Translations under genes and position numbers: made by a program | DNA from: Struthidea cinerea | Taxonomy: Eukaryota > Chordata > Aves > Passeriformes > Corcoracidae | Reading direction: 5' to 3' | NCBI GenBank assembly: GCA_013397865.1 | Contig: VZTI01005563.1 | Location: forward strand, 714-64,713 | DNA length: 64,000 nucleotides | Part shown: in pieces, positions 1-11,200 of the stretch | Position numbering within the stretch: position 1 is the first letter of the stretch | Layout: every line of letters begins with the position of its first letter | Notes under the pieces: model-generated | The model's database searches: none | Told to the model about the DNA's origin: nothing | The model's input: the letters and a program-made list of their open reading frames with translations, nothing else

Positions 1-110
1 AATCCCCTCGGGCCCGCCCCGCCCCGCCCCGGGCCGCTTGTCCCGGGATGCGCCGCGACCATCGCTTCGTCCTGGCTCGGCGTCACCTGTCCGTGCCTGC
101 AGGGCGATGG
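1..110. promoter_or_regulatory. GC-rich edge with GC boxes, possible CpG island margin
   Basis: The first 60 bases are almost entirely G and C, with three consecutive CCGCC-type GC boxes at about 14-31 and many CpGs. GC content falls after about 120. It could be the edge of a CpG island belonging to a gene left of the window. No exon could be recognised, so the assignment is weak. Confidence 0.3.
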
Positions 111-119
111 GAACTGCAG

Positions 120-2460
120 CGGCAAGTCTCCCATCCCCATGGGTGCCCCTCTCCCTACAAGCCCTCGCACTGAGCGTGTTTTCCACCTCCTTTGTCCCGG
201 ACAGGGAAACACCGCGGCTCCTCTGGGTAAAGGAAAGGCTCCCGTGCTATTCCCATGAAGAGAACACCTGGAATTAGCGCCCTGGGAGCCCAGTCCGGTC
301 CTTCCAGTGACTGGGGGGCACCCAGAGGGTCTTTACACGAAATGAAAACGACATCCTGGTCCAATGCACGTACAGCAGGATTGGACACTCCTGGCCACGG
401 TGACCAGCCCATGGAAGTCGGACCGGTGACAATCCAGGGGGGGTTTTAGGTTGGAAACTTGCAGATCTCATTGTGCAGAAGCTCCAGTTCTTTTTGGCAC
501 CTCTTGTTTAAATGTCTCCCCACGGGAAGAGGTCAGTTAGTCTTTTTAATGACCGGACTGCCAGAGGCAGGGAAAAACAATCAGCATTCCCTGAACGCCC
601 CCATCACTTCCATGTCCACCTGCAACGATGGGCAGGAGCCTGCCCGGTACAGGCTCGGAGATGGGGCTTCCCACCCAAACCATTCCATGATTCCATGATC
701 TCTCCCTGTATTAATTTTGCACTGTTTCCTCTCAAATTTAGAAGGTTTGTTAAAGGAAAAAAAAAATTAAATTATTCCAGGAATAAAAAGGGGAGTTGTA
801 AAACATACAAGAATCATTCCTACGTCCACCAAATCATTAATTGGAAGCCTATTCCCTCATCTCTGCTCTTGTTTTTCTGTCCTGGAAAACCTTATGATCC
901 TACAGTTTCTAGCTGTTTTTCTCCCCCCACCAAAAAAAAAAGGGCTGGAAACATCCTTATGCATTAGGGAAAGGATTTTTTTTTTTTTGTTATTCCAAGG
1001 CACGACAAGCAGAGAGACGGCCGTGGACTGGGGATGAACACCCTCACCATTCCCTCTCTCCAAACCCAGCGCAGATGGGGCTGGGAATGCTGGAAGGAGC
1101 CGGGTGTGCCACTAATTGCAGAGCGTGCCTTTAATGCCAGGCTGAGCCAGCTCAGCCCCGTGAGCCCGTCCCAGCGCGGGGCCGGGACAGGTCTCTGCAC
1201 ATCCCAGTGCCCAGGTGCATCAGTCCCTGGGCTGTTCCACACCCTCCAGGTCGGTGTCCGGCCACTCCAGATGGCCGGTCCCGGTGCAGCAGGCTCTCTC
1301 TCTCCCACCGCTCCCGTGCCCAGCGTTTGCCCGCAGTGGTGACGGGGTCCTGTGGCTAATTGGAGGCGAATGTGGCAGCCACGTCTGGCTGAGCAGCTCC
1401 CTGCAGGTGGCGGCGAGATGTGACCTACTTGTCACCGGAATCATGCCGCCTGCTCGGAGAGCCCTGAGCTCTTCTGACAGCCGGAGCCAGCTGACCCCTG
1501 CCAGGTCCTGGGAGGAAGCAGAACCAGGGAAGCCGAGGCTGCTGCGAGCTGGAAGCGCTGCCGGGAGAGGTCTCGCACCCCAGAGCAGCGTGAGGGAGAA
1601 GGGAGCTGCAGTCTGGGAAGCACCGGATAAGGGGCAGGAGGAAGCTGTGCCCTTTCCATCTGGCCCTCGTGATATTCCCTTGGGAGTTTCTAACTTCCAG
1701 AGCTGGATTTTTGTTTGCCGGTGAACCTGGGAATCACAGGCCTGTCTTGGTGAGGGCCCTGGTGTGTGATTTCTGAGCAGGGCTTCGCGTGGGTGTGAGG
1801 GCTGCGGATAGAGAGAGGTGGAAAGGGACACGGGAAACCTCCTCCTGCCTGACCTAAGCATGGGGAGAGCATCACCAGGTGAAATCCTGTGCCTGGACCA
1901 GCGGGAACAGAGACAGCACTGAGATGACTCCAGCTGTGGGTTGTGTTGCTCCTTTATCCCTGCTCGGCCAGGATTTCTCATCACTATCACAAGACACCTT
2001 TTTTTCCTGCCCTTCCTTTTCTTGAGCAAATAACGCCAAGTGCAACATTCGGTGGATGAATGGATCCCTCAGGCTCCAACCCTGCCCTTTGGGGAGGCAG
2101 ATCCAGCTCTGGAGCCCTCTCCTCTGCCACAGGCAGTGTGACAGCAGCCTGCTGCCCCGTTCCTCAGGGGAGTCTCCTGCCTTGTCCCTGCGTGTCCCCC
2201 CGGCTGTGTCGCCGTGGCAGGTGCAGGAAGCAGCCTCTGGCTGCCCGGGCAGCATTTGGCGAGGGCAAAGGGCCTGTGAGTGGTGCTGCTGCGTTAGCCA
2301 GGGCCTGCCTGCTGTGCAAAGCCTTATTAGAGAGCAAAAAAGGCTTTATTTTAGGCTGGAAGTCATCGAGCCTGTTCAGGCAGATGTTTATTTCCTTCTG
2401 CTCCCTGGAATGATGTCATTACGGCCAGCAGAGTTTTGTGCTTCTGTGAACACTGGGAAG
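120..2460. other. intergenic region left of ABTB2, no gene recognised
   Basis: Moderately GC-rich from about 1000 to 2300. The longest open frame (minus strand 2029-1220, 269 codons) is rich in Ser, Pro, Arg and Gly with no recognisable domain and is probably chance. In human the neighbour on this side is NAT10; I looked for NAT10-like C-terminal coding sequence and saw none. One CR1 tail is described separately. Confidence 0.5.
665..700 (+). mobile_element. short CR1 LINE 3' tail
   Basis: GGCTTCCCACCCAAACCATT followed by CCATGATTCCATGAT matches the last bases and octamer tail of avian CR1 elements. Only the tail is recognisable; the body upstream is absent or too diverged. Plus orientation. 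Confidence 0.45.
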
Positions 2461-2792
2461 TGTTAGCAGAGAAATTTTCCAGCTTTCTACAGCACTCTGT
2501 GAAAGCTCAGTTTCTCACAGAAACTATGAAAAACAGTACTACAGTTTTGTAAGCAAACTTTCTCTATCTTGCACCTGCAGTTGTTGTGCAGTATTGTTAT
2601 GATATTGTCTGGGAAAAATATTCTGAAAGGTTTCAGCCAACCGGTACGAGAGATGGATGGTCGGTGACCAACGACCTTATGCCATGCTGGCGACCCAAGT
2701 CATATAAACTGATTTATAATTAAATAAATGAGTTATTATTTCTCCTGAACTTGTCGTGCTATTCTTTGTCATCAATGCCACTCACAGCGACA
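2461..2792 (+). mobile_element. old solo LTR, divergent member of the family at 37480, 48155 and 53747
   Basis: Starts TGTTAGCAGAGAAATTTTCC and ends CACAGCGACA, matching in order the landmarks of the three younger LTRs: GCAGAGAAATT, CTTGCACCTGCAG, ATTGTTATG, a GTGGATGGCCG-like block (here GATGGATGGTCGGTGACCAA), GACCT-ATGCCA, ACTTGT and TTCTTTGTC. It has a TATA box (TATAAA, 2703-2708) and a polyadenylation signal (AATAAA, 2723-2728) about 20 bases apart, the same spacing as in the younger copies. The flanking hexamers GGGAAG and TGCTTC do not match, as expected for an old insertion. The closest part of ABTB2 is its 3' end. Confidence 0.75.
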
Positions 2793-4244
2793 TGCTTCCC
2801 CAAAGCTGGGCAAGCTGCTCTGGTACTTTCTCAGGCTCCACGGGCAGCACTCTATAAAACACAGGCAGCATGCAACTGGTTTCACAAGGAATTTCTGTTT
2901 AGCCTACTTATTAAAGTGCTCCAAAGGGAATCTGAGGTGTTTGTATTCCATGATGCTTGAGAACGACTCACTGTTTATGCTGGCAGGTTCCCAAGTAAAG
3001 AAAAAAAAAAAAGGATACTTCTGGGTCAAATTCTTGCTCCTGAACTTTTATACTTCTTACCTCTTAAATGAGTCCTGTGCTCTGACATCAATCCTCCCAC
3101 AGAGCACCAACCAGAGCCCTTCTGGCCTTTGGGATCCTGAGGTGACATGGAAGAGAAGGTTCACCTGCTTTTTTTCTTTTTTTTAATACCTCTGGCATAA
3201 GAGTTGCTTTAACCCTCCCTGTTTCTCCTGCTGCAGAGAAGAATCCTGGAATCAGGGTTTTTTTTCGGACACTACCATCTGCTGCTTTCTGATGGAAAGC
3301 AGGTAATCTTACTCCAGCTAGGGAAAAATGCAAGTGGAACCTTTTAACTTCACAAAAACGTCTGAGCCTAGGAAGGGGAAATGAATGCCTCTGTATCCCT
3401 AAAATTAGGTATATTTACACCAAAACCAATTTAAGATGCTTCAACTGCAACAGCATAAGTGTCTTTAAATCTTTTTTTTCCCCCTTACTGTTAGAGGAGC
3501 CAAATAAATAACAGCAGCTCTGTATTTTAAAATTACGTTGTTAATAAAATCCTGGTACATTTACATAAATGACAACATTAATGTACAATTAAACAAAGCC
3601 TTGTAATATTACAGCAACAAAAGAGGACCTACATATTTGTACAGATAGCCGGAGCAGCTACTTGAAAATACTTTCCAAAATAAAGCCTTCTGTGGCATTT
3701 CTCAGTGATAATTTTGCCCCCCCCCCGCCCCCGTATGGCTTTCTGGTAATAAATAGGGTTATTGGAGCTGGTGATGTTCAGCAGCTGTGTACCTAAAGCA
3801 CAAAGGGAGTGTGCCCTGACCAACCTGTCTGTCAGCTGACTAAAAATCCCTATCCATGCATGCAATTTGCCTCTGTGTAAATCCTTTAGGAGCGAGGCCA
3901 TGTCAGGTTTTGATGGATTTGCTGGGAGATGCTGGTGGTTCCTTCTCCTTCCCCTTTATCTCTAAACCGTGTCTGTGTTGTGCTCTGGAGCCCGGGCCCA
4001 GCTGAGCCTCCTCCTTCCAGTGTGTTTAGATACAACAGGAATAAATTGTTGGATTTCTAATAATGAATAAATAGCTCTCCACTGAAAACTTGGCTTCCTC
4101 TTGTTCACCCACCTACAACAAATGGAAGTGTCCTGGCAAATGATTTTTGGTGGGTGCTTAGCAAAGCTCAGTGGGAATAGCTGGAGGTCTTTCCTTAATC
4201 CCAACCAGCTCCAGAGAGAAAACAAACCACTGAGCTGGATGTTC
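2793..4244. other. region between old LTR and ABTB2 3' end
   Basis: No coding signal. Contains an A-run at 3000-3013 and a C/G homopolymer run at 3717-3733. The stretch 3400-3900 is AT-rich, read on the minus strand as UTR-like sequence (TTGTACATTAATG and ATTTATGTAAATG words), so it may be distal ABTB2 3' UTR or conserved noncoding DNA. Confidence 0.45.
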
Positions 4245-4264
4245 TTTGGAGGCCTGGGGAGGCT

Positions 4265-4270
4265 TTTATT
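4265..4270 (-). promoter_or_regulatory. candidate polyadenylation signal AATAAA for ABTB2
   Basis: AATAAA on the minus strand about 815 bases past the stop codon, with a GT/T-rich stretch (GTGGTTTGTTTT) shortly downstream. It is the first canonical hexamer I found after the stop. No transcript evidence is available, so the site is a prediction. Confidence 0.5.
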
Positions 4271-4965
4271 GCTATTTTTGCAGTTTTTCAGCCTAGTGCC
4301 AGCTCCTGCTACACCTGAGCCTTCTACAAAGTGTCTTTCGTGGCATCAGGTCTCACAGGCAATGTTCAGAAACAGGTTTTTAAGGTGAAAGTGATTGTAA
4401 CTATCAGACCTTGACAGCAAAAAGGTAGACAGTCTTTTTCTTTCTCCTCAAAACAAATTCAGATTAACAACTGGCACAGTGAACCTGTATTCAAAAACAC
4501 ACAAACCCCCAACTCTCCCCTCCCTGCCCCAGCTCAGCTCTTTGTATTAGGCTTAAAGAGTGAGTAATCTCAGTGTTAGTATTAGTTTCTACTCAGCTTT
4601 GAGCATACAAAACCTCTCTCTCAAGGTGCAAACAGTTTTGGGGGAAGTTTCTGTCGGTCTGTTGCGATATACAGACGCCGGTACTACTGAAGGGGGAGTA
4701 CTTTGCGTGCAGACAGATGGCTCGTGGGATAGGCTTTAGGATCAGGAAACTCCTTCTAGGCAGCCTTTTTACACCGAAAACATCTGTGTGGATGAACTTA
4801 AGCCCACGTATTAGTGCCGGGCTTAGTTAAATTGCCTCTTTCTCCACAGCCCTGTGCTCGTGGAAAGGGCAGTGCCGATCCCTGCGGCTCGGGTTCTCCC
4901 CCTGCACCCTCAGCTCGTGTTTGGGCCGTGGCAGTGTTGTTTGTGTGACAGTGTTGTTCCTGTGG

Positions 4966-4983
4966 CAGCAGCAGCAGCAGCAC
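4966..4983 (-). repeat. short CTG trinucleotide run in 3' UTR
   Basis: Five perfect CAG units plus a CAC on the plus strand, reading CTG in the ABTB2 mRNA sense. This is far below lengths that form stable expanded hairpins; it is noted only as a potentially polymorphic microsatellite. Confidence 0.7.
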
Positions 4984-5083
4984 AGAGAAGCCAGCTCCCC
5001 CTCCCTCAGCACCTGCGGGTGCCTGTTCCAGGGCACTTTCAGGAAGATCCAAGAAGGCAAACAGCCCCAGCGGCGGTCCTGCC

Positions 5084-5281
5084 TCACACCCTGGACGTGA
5101 CGTACACGGAGTGCAGGCGGCCGGCCAGCGCTGCCTGCAGGTCCCTCAGCGGGTCCAGGCCCTGCACTTTGCTGTTCCTGCCGTAGATGAGCTGCTTGAA
5201 CGAGTCCTGCTCCAGCAGGGAGCTCATGTGCTTGAGGAAGAAGCCCTCGCAGAAGGAGGCCAGTTCTGGTGCGTTGTGAAT
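5084..5281 (-). CDS. ABTB2: ABTB2 last coding exon with stop codon
   Basis: Encodes residues 665-729 and a TGA at 5086-5084: IHNAPELASFCEGFFLKHMS, then SLLEQDSFKQLIYGRNSKVQ, then GLDPLRDLQAALAGRLHSVY and VTSRV. APELASFCEGFFLKHM is a BACK-like helix pair and LLEQDSFKQLIY is the matching helix in this family. The C-terminus VTSRV is the usual ABTB2 end as I recall it. The acceptor is CTTCCGCAG. Confidence 0.95.
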   Translation of the reverse strand: MHNAPELASFCEGFFLKHMSSLLEQDSFKQLIYGRNSKVQGLDPLRDLQAALAGRLHSVYVTSRV

Positions 5282-8200
5282 CTGCGGAAGACGGCAGGAT
5301 CGTTAACCCCTTCTGTATGCCACAGATCTACGTGACATCCCTGAGCCTCTCCTTCCTAATGCTCCTCCCCTTTTAGTGTTTTCTAAGACAGAAAAAAGAC
5401 AGGAGGAACAGTGGAAAGGCACTGAAGGCAGGACTCTGATGTCTGATCATTTCTCCCGGTGCTTCTCGCAGGCACAGGGGTGAGCAGGGAGGCACCCCAG
5501 GCTTTTTTAATTCCTTCCCCTGCCGGCCTGCTGTTGGCAGGGCTGCTGGCCTGCACTCCAGCCCCTTCCCTTCCTGCAGCAGAGCAGCTGGCTGATGAGG
5601 TGGCCAAGGTACCTGTTTGGCTGAGCCACAGCACACAACAACACTGCGCTGGCAGATGGTGCGCACGGCTCGGGGCAATCAGGACACGGGTCACAGGACG
5701 GGAGCCTCATCCCCACAAGGAAGGGCCGAACGCAGGAGAACAGGGATGCTGCACTCCTGAACCACCATGAGGTGGTTTCTGGCTGGGATCTGGCTCCTTT
5801 TGCTTCAGGATCAGTGGGAGAAGGTCAGGAACAAGAGCAACAAAACTCAAGTTCAATATCAAGAAGCCCTGTGCACACACAGCCTCTCCCTGGGAACTCT
5901 GTGCAAATAATAATTTCAGGAAAAGTACATAAAGGCCAGTAGGGAATGCTGTTTCCCCTTTTTACCACTGCACACTGTTAAATTTTAGGTCTGAAAAAAA
6001 GCAGCCCAATGTGAGAGAAACTCAAAAGCATCAGTGGGACACTACACACACAGTAAAAAAATCGTTACCAGCCCTCTGTGCAGTTTTCTCCTTGTCTTTA
6101 AGGGATCTGATCCTGCAAAAATGCCAGGAAGGGCAGAGTATTTCTCTGTGATTTAGGTTATTTGCTACAGAGCTGTGTATCTGTCGCACAACGGAGTTTA
6201 TGCTCATTTTGGAGCTAAAAAGAGTATTATCTAGCAGCAGGGGTGCTAGGAAAGGGTTTATTCCGTAGCCGCTGTGCTGTGATCAGTTGCCCCCGCTGCT
6301 CCCAGGATTTGAATCCCTCGGGGTTTGCTGATGTTGCTGTATCAGCCTGCTAAGACAGCTCTCCCCTACTCTGCAGGGACCCCCCATCCATTTCATCCAT
6401 GATTGCTTCAGACAAGAAAACACACCGGGGCTGTGCAGGACTTCCCTGCCTGGAGCTGGGAACCATCTCACTCGTGTTGTGGCTGGGGGAGAGTTACCTG
6501 CAGAGAAGGGGCCCACCTGGGGTCTTTAGTTACCACCAGGAGCACACGGGCCGTTCACTGGCATTCTTAAACCCTTTGGGGGGGTTGGATCTACCTTTGC
6601 ATATTTATAGATGTTGACAGAGTTGTCCATGCTGATGGTCTGGGCACAGAGGATTTCACAGTGTCTCTGGAGGCCGTCCAGCTGGAACAGGCTGGCAGCT
6701 GACAGCAGCTATGGGGACAAGAGAGAGGCTATTTGAGATCATGAGGCTTGAAAGGCCTGGGGAAGGCAAACAGGACGGATGATTTCCTCTCTGAAGAGTC
6801 TCTGACTCCCTGTTTTAATGGCCAAGTCCTCATGAAACAGCAAAAAGGCCGCTCCATGCTGAAGTGACAGACTGACACATTTGCCTTCTTAGCAAAAGCT
6901 CCTCCCACAAGCATACTGGCACTCCTTTCTGTCACCAAGACACAGAAACACCAAGCAGTGATGTTTTGAAACTTTTAAGCTCATTTCCAAGCGCTAAGCA
7001 TGCCCCTGGACTGAACGGGAGCTTGCTGTTAGCTCCTGGATTTTGCCTTTCAACTCTGTTTTATGCCCCAGCGCACTTGGCAAGACTTGGAAGAAAAAAC
7101 TCTCTCACCTCTAAGATATCAGTGGTGGGAATTTCCATGGATTCTGTCCCTCCATAGTATAAATACTGCATCAGCATCTGGAATGGGAAGAAGGCCAGGC
7201 ATGGAGTTATCACTGCAGTCACAAGGGGCTGGTGATGGCTGTGCTCCCCTTCCTGAGCAGACGGGAATCGTGTCCTGTGCCGGCTCTCACCTCCACTGGT
7301 GGCTTTTTTTTCTTCCCTAGCGTGGCAAATCTGCTGCTTTCTAACAGCCCTTTCTCTCTTGGGCCCTGAAAAGGGCCCTGCTGGAGATTTTGGGCTCGGG
7401 GTGACAGCGTGTCTCTGAGCAACACCGCCGTCCTTGTCTCGGATCTGGGTTTGTGGAGCCTGGCAGGCCGGTCACGCGCGGAGCTGCCAGCGAGCCCAGC
7501 GTGTGTGTCCCGGGGACCTCCCAGCCACTTGCCTCCCCTGCTGGGCTTCTAATCAGCTTCCAGTCCCCCACCAGGCCCGGAGGAAAAGGCATTAATTGTT
7601 TGCAGGGAGAGCGAGAGGCAGCTCCTGCTCTTTGATCCCGTGTGCCCACCCCAGCCCGAGCAGTGCCGCCGTGTCAGGGGAGGGAAGGGATCTGGTGCTG
7701 GAGCAGAAGTGTCCCGGGTGCTGTGTGGGGCTTGAGAGCCCTGCTTGCCATTTCTGTCAGGGGAGGGAATGGATCTGGTGCTGGAGCAGAAGTGTCCCGG
7801 GTGCTGTGTGGGGCTTGAGAGCCCTGCTTGCCATTTCTAACAGGGCTGGGAACAAAACTAAGCTGCTGCTTGTGAGATTGCTTTATTTGTGTAACAGAAT
7901 TACATGGGAGAAGAGCTCTGACCAGCAGAGCCCTAAGCAGGACACACACCTCTAGTGGCTCAGCATCCTCCACCCTACCTGAGAGTGCCTCTCCTTAACC
8001 AATCTGACTGTATTTACCATCAAATTGTGAACTATTTCACTGTTTCAGTTCTTCCTGATTTGTCTCTCTCCACTGAAGCCCAAGTTTATCTTTAGAAACC
8101 TTCTGATGCACAAATGCTGTTAAGGAGGCTTCCTTCAATACTCAGTCACATTTTCCTCTCTGCCGTGGCCTGAGCTGCAAAATTTGGCTGTCACCTACCC

Positions 8201-11200
8201 AACACAAAACTTGTACAGCCCCTTACAAGCAGAACAAAGATGTTCTCATGGCCAGCTTACTTCCCTCTACTGAGATAACAGCACTGCTGACCAACAGATC
8301 AGGTTTGACTGCTTATAAAAAGAGACAAAAGGAAAAGCCTCAACCCTGCAGTGAAACAGCTACATGACATATCCTGCACTTCACATCTCCCTGTTCCTCC
8401 TCTAAATATGGAAATGTCATAAAAGCAAAGCACACTTCTCAGTGGAGAGGGACACCATTGATTTCTGATCATCTGATTTGAAGGAGTATGAAGCCTGGCA
8501 ATGCACCTGCTGTAAATAAGTTACTTTTTGCTTAGCAAAGCATGAAAATGGTGCCGTAAAAAGCATGAAAATAGTGTCTTAAAAGTATAAAACTACTTTT
8601 CACTAGAAGACTAGCTTCTGCTTTATGGGGGAGTCAGCTGCCTAGAAAGAAAATAAGACTATAGACTGGAGGATTCTGTTTTAAGGCTGGAACTTTGGAA
8701 AAAGGGTATTTCAGAATACTCCGGAAATTCAGGTGTGTTGAAAGGACTCCATTTCTACCTGTAATATTATCTACTTATGCTACTACCTATTATCTACTTA
8801 TGATCTCCTCGGGTTTGTCTTGTCTTACCTCCCAAGTAGTTGAGAAGATGGAAAAGAACAAAGAAAAAGTGGAATAAGTCCCCTACCTTGAAAATGTTGT
8901 ATTTCATATCGCTGATTTCAACAGTCTTGCTGCCGTGGCCATCGTGCTCTGTTTTGTTGGTCATTAGTGTCTTGAACCTGGGAATGGTTTTAACAGATTT
9001 AACACATTCAATTAAACTGCATTAGTGTGTCTCACACACATCACAAACAGCAAGGGGAAAACAAAGACCCTTCCTTGTTCTTTGCAAGTTGAAAATCGAA
9101 ACATTTCTTGCAATTTAATGACGATTCGTTCAGGGACAATTTAACCTGTAAATTGCTTGGATCTGATCTAATCCCACCCTGTGACAGCTGGAAAACCCTG
9201 TTACTAGGCCAAGAACAAGAGAAAGAAACTGCTAACCTCCAATCCCACCAGGCCAGTGTGGGATTCCAGGAGAGCTGGAGCGAGTGCAGCTCTCCCTGCA
9301 AACTCTGGGAGAAGGAATGGGAAGGCAGGGAATGTTCTGACTACCACACATGATTTCAGGGATAATCGTGGTTGGGTTAATTAAGTCCCTGGTTAGTGAC
9401 TCACCTGTTAGATGCAGTAACCAGCAGGACTTTGTGTGCATAAAAGAGCTTTCCTTCCACTAAGAAAGTTACATCAGACATTTCTTTATTGTTCAGAAAG
9501 TGAGGATCTGTTGGGTAAGGGGACAAAAAAAAAGGTGACTTTTTTGCACCCAAAAACTGTGCACGCTTTTCAGAAAAGAAATCCAAACAAACAAATTAAA
9601 AAAACCCCAGCAACCCAGCAGCAACCAAAAGCAGCTCACTGCTCGGGTGAGCACCTTACCCAGCCGAGCGGGCAGAGTCTTTCGGATTTCGGGAATGCTG
9701 GGAATGGGGCTGCTGCCGTAGCAGTGGGTGAAGATGGATGCGAGCTGCTGGTTGATGGAATCGTTCTGTGAGGAGGATGGAACAGGGATCAGCAACTCGA
9801 CACCGAGCAGGTTCCAAACGTGCCGCGAGGGCTCGCTTGAGGCCTCCAGCAACAGCGCCCTACAGGAGTAACCTCCCCGCAGAGGGACACGCTTTAATTC
9901 AAAGGAATTACAGTATCTGTGGAGTTACAAAGAGCTGCGCAGCTTCCCCCAGGTGTGTCTTTGAGGACTGTTTTGGGGCTCTACATGAATTGAGGTAAAT
10001 GCTCCCAGGGCTGTTTCCATGCCGTAACCCCTCAGGGACTCTGCCCGGCCATTCCCTGGCTCCTGCTGAGCACAACAACAAAAAATCCCCCCCGAAGAGC
10101 TCTGACACAGTTACAAAACTCTGACTTACTTTGCTGGTTTTGAGGATGTCGAACATGAGCTGCAGCCCCTCGCTGACCAGCTCCTCGTTGTAATCCTCCT
10201 CTTTGATGGTGACAAACTCCCGCAGCAGGGTCTGCACCACGGAGTAGCGGGACTGGTAGAAGGTTGTCCGCAGCGACTCGATCCACACGTGGAGCTTCCA
10301 GGGCACTCCTGCAGCCCCAGGAAAAAGGGACAGTGAAAGATGAATTCCTGAAGCGCCTGTGAGGAGACTGTCCTGCCCCTATTACTAACACTTGGCAGCA
10401 CTGAAGCAACTCTACCTACATCCTAAGAGCAGATAGATTTTTACCCTGATATTAAAGGTGACTGAACTGGGTCATTGACAGATTAAGTGACAAAGGATTG
10501 GTACCAGGATCATGAATTGGAAATTTCTGCTGATTGTTGAGGACCAGAGACTCCCTGTTTTGTTCTGAGCTTCATGGTTAGTCAGAACCACAAAATAAAT
10601 CTGAACTGGAGTTGTAAGAATACATAACCCCACACAAATGTGGTGTGAGGCCTTTGCTCCTGGTTATGGACAAGCTTCAAAGCTTCTCTCTCCTACCTCG
10701 AGATCAGATTTGTTCCTTCACCTTAAACCACTGAATAAACACTGAATTGTAGGTGTCAGTATCTGACAGGGAGAGATGCCCCTTGCTTTTGATACGTGGG
10801 AACAGAGGAACCAGCCAAGAGTGAGGGACATCCCAGAGCAGCAGGAATTTGAAAAAAAAACAAAAAACAAAAAAAAACCTTGCGAGGAGCCTTAAAACAC
10901 TTGCAAAATTTAAATTAGACACCTTTGCAGTTGGGGTTATTGCTCCTCTAAGCAAGAGGGGCAGAAAAGCAAGACTTTTATGCCTTAGATGTGCACAGTG
11001 CTCAGCAGGAAGGGCTCACCCAGTGCCCTGAGCTCCATGGTGATGTCCACGTAGCCGTGCTCGGCGCTGTAGTACATGGCCTCCTGCAGAGCCTTCATCC
11101 GTGTCTTGCACAGCCGCACCTGGCCCTCGCTGGAGCTGCCCTGGCTGGAGGTGTCACTCTCCACCCCCTCGGCCAGAATCTCCTCCAGGGACAGCACATC

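Larger units (their letters stand above)
4245..5083 (-). other. ABTB2: probable ABTB2 3' UTR
   Basis: Sequence directly after the stop codon on the minus strand, with no further open coding signal. It contains a short CTG run (mRNA sense) at 4966-4983. A canonical AATAAA lies at 4270-4265, followed about 20-50 bases on by a GT-rich stretch that would serve as a downstream element. The exact cleavage site is inferred. A longer 3' UTR reaching about 3400 is possible. Confidence 0.55.
5282..9404 (-). other. ABTB2 introns among last five exons
   Basis: Introns of 1,313 bp (5282-6594), 400 bp (6709-7108), 1,709 bp (7178-8886) and 427 bp (8978-9404). Apart from the 83-bp tandem duplication at 7672-7837, listed separately, I see no genes, RNA genes or recognisable transposons in them. 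Confidence 0.6.

Noticed and set aside
1220..2029. 269-codon minus-strand ORF
   Set aside because: Low-complexity Ser/Pro/Arg/Gly composition in GC-rich DNA, no domain, no splice-compatible extension seen.
120..2460. NAT10 3' exons expected from human gene order
   Set aside because: No lysine-rich NAT10 C-terminal coding sequence or exon-like frame seen on the plus strand.
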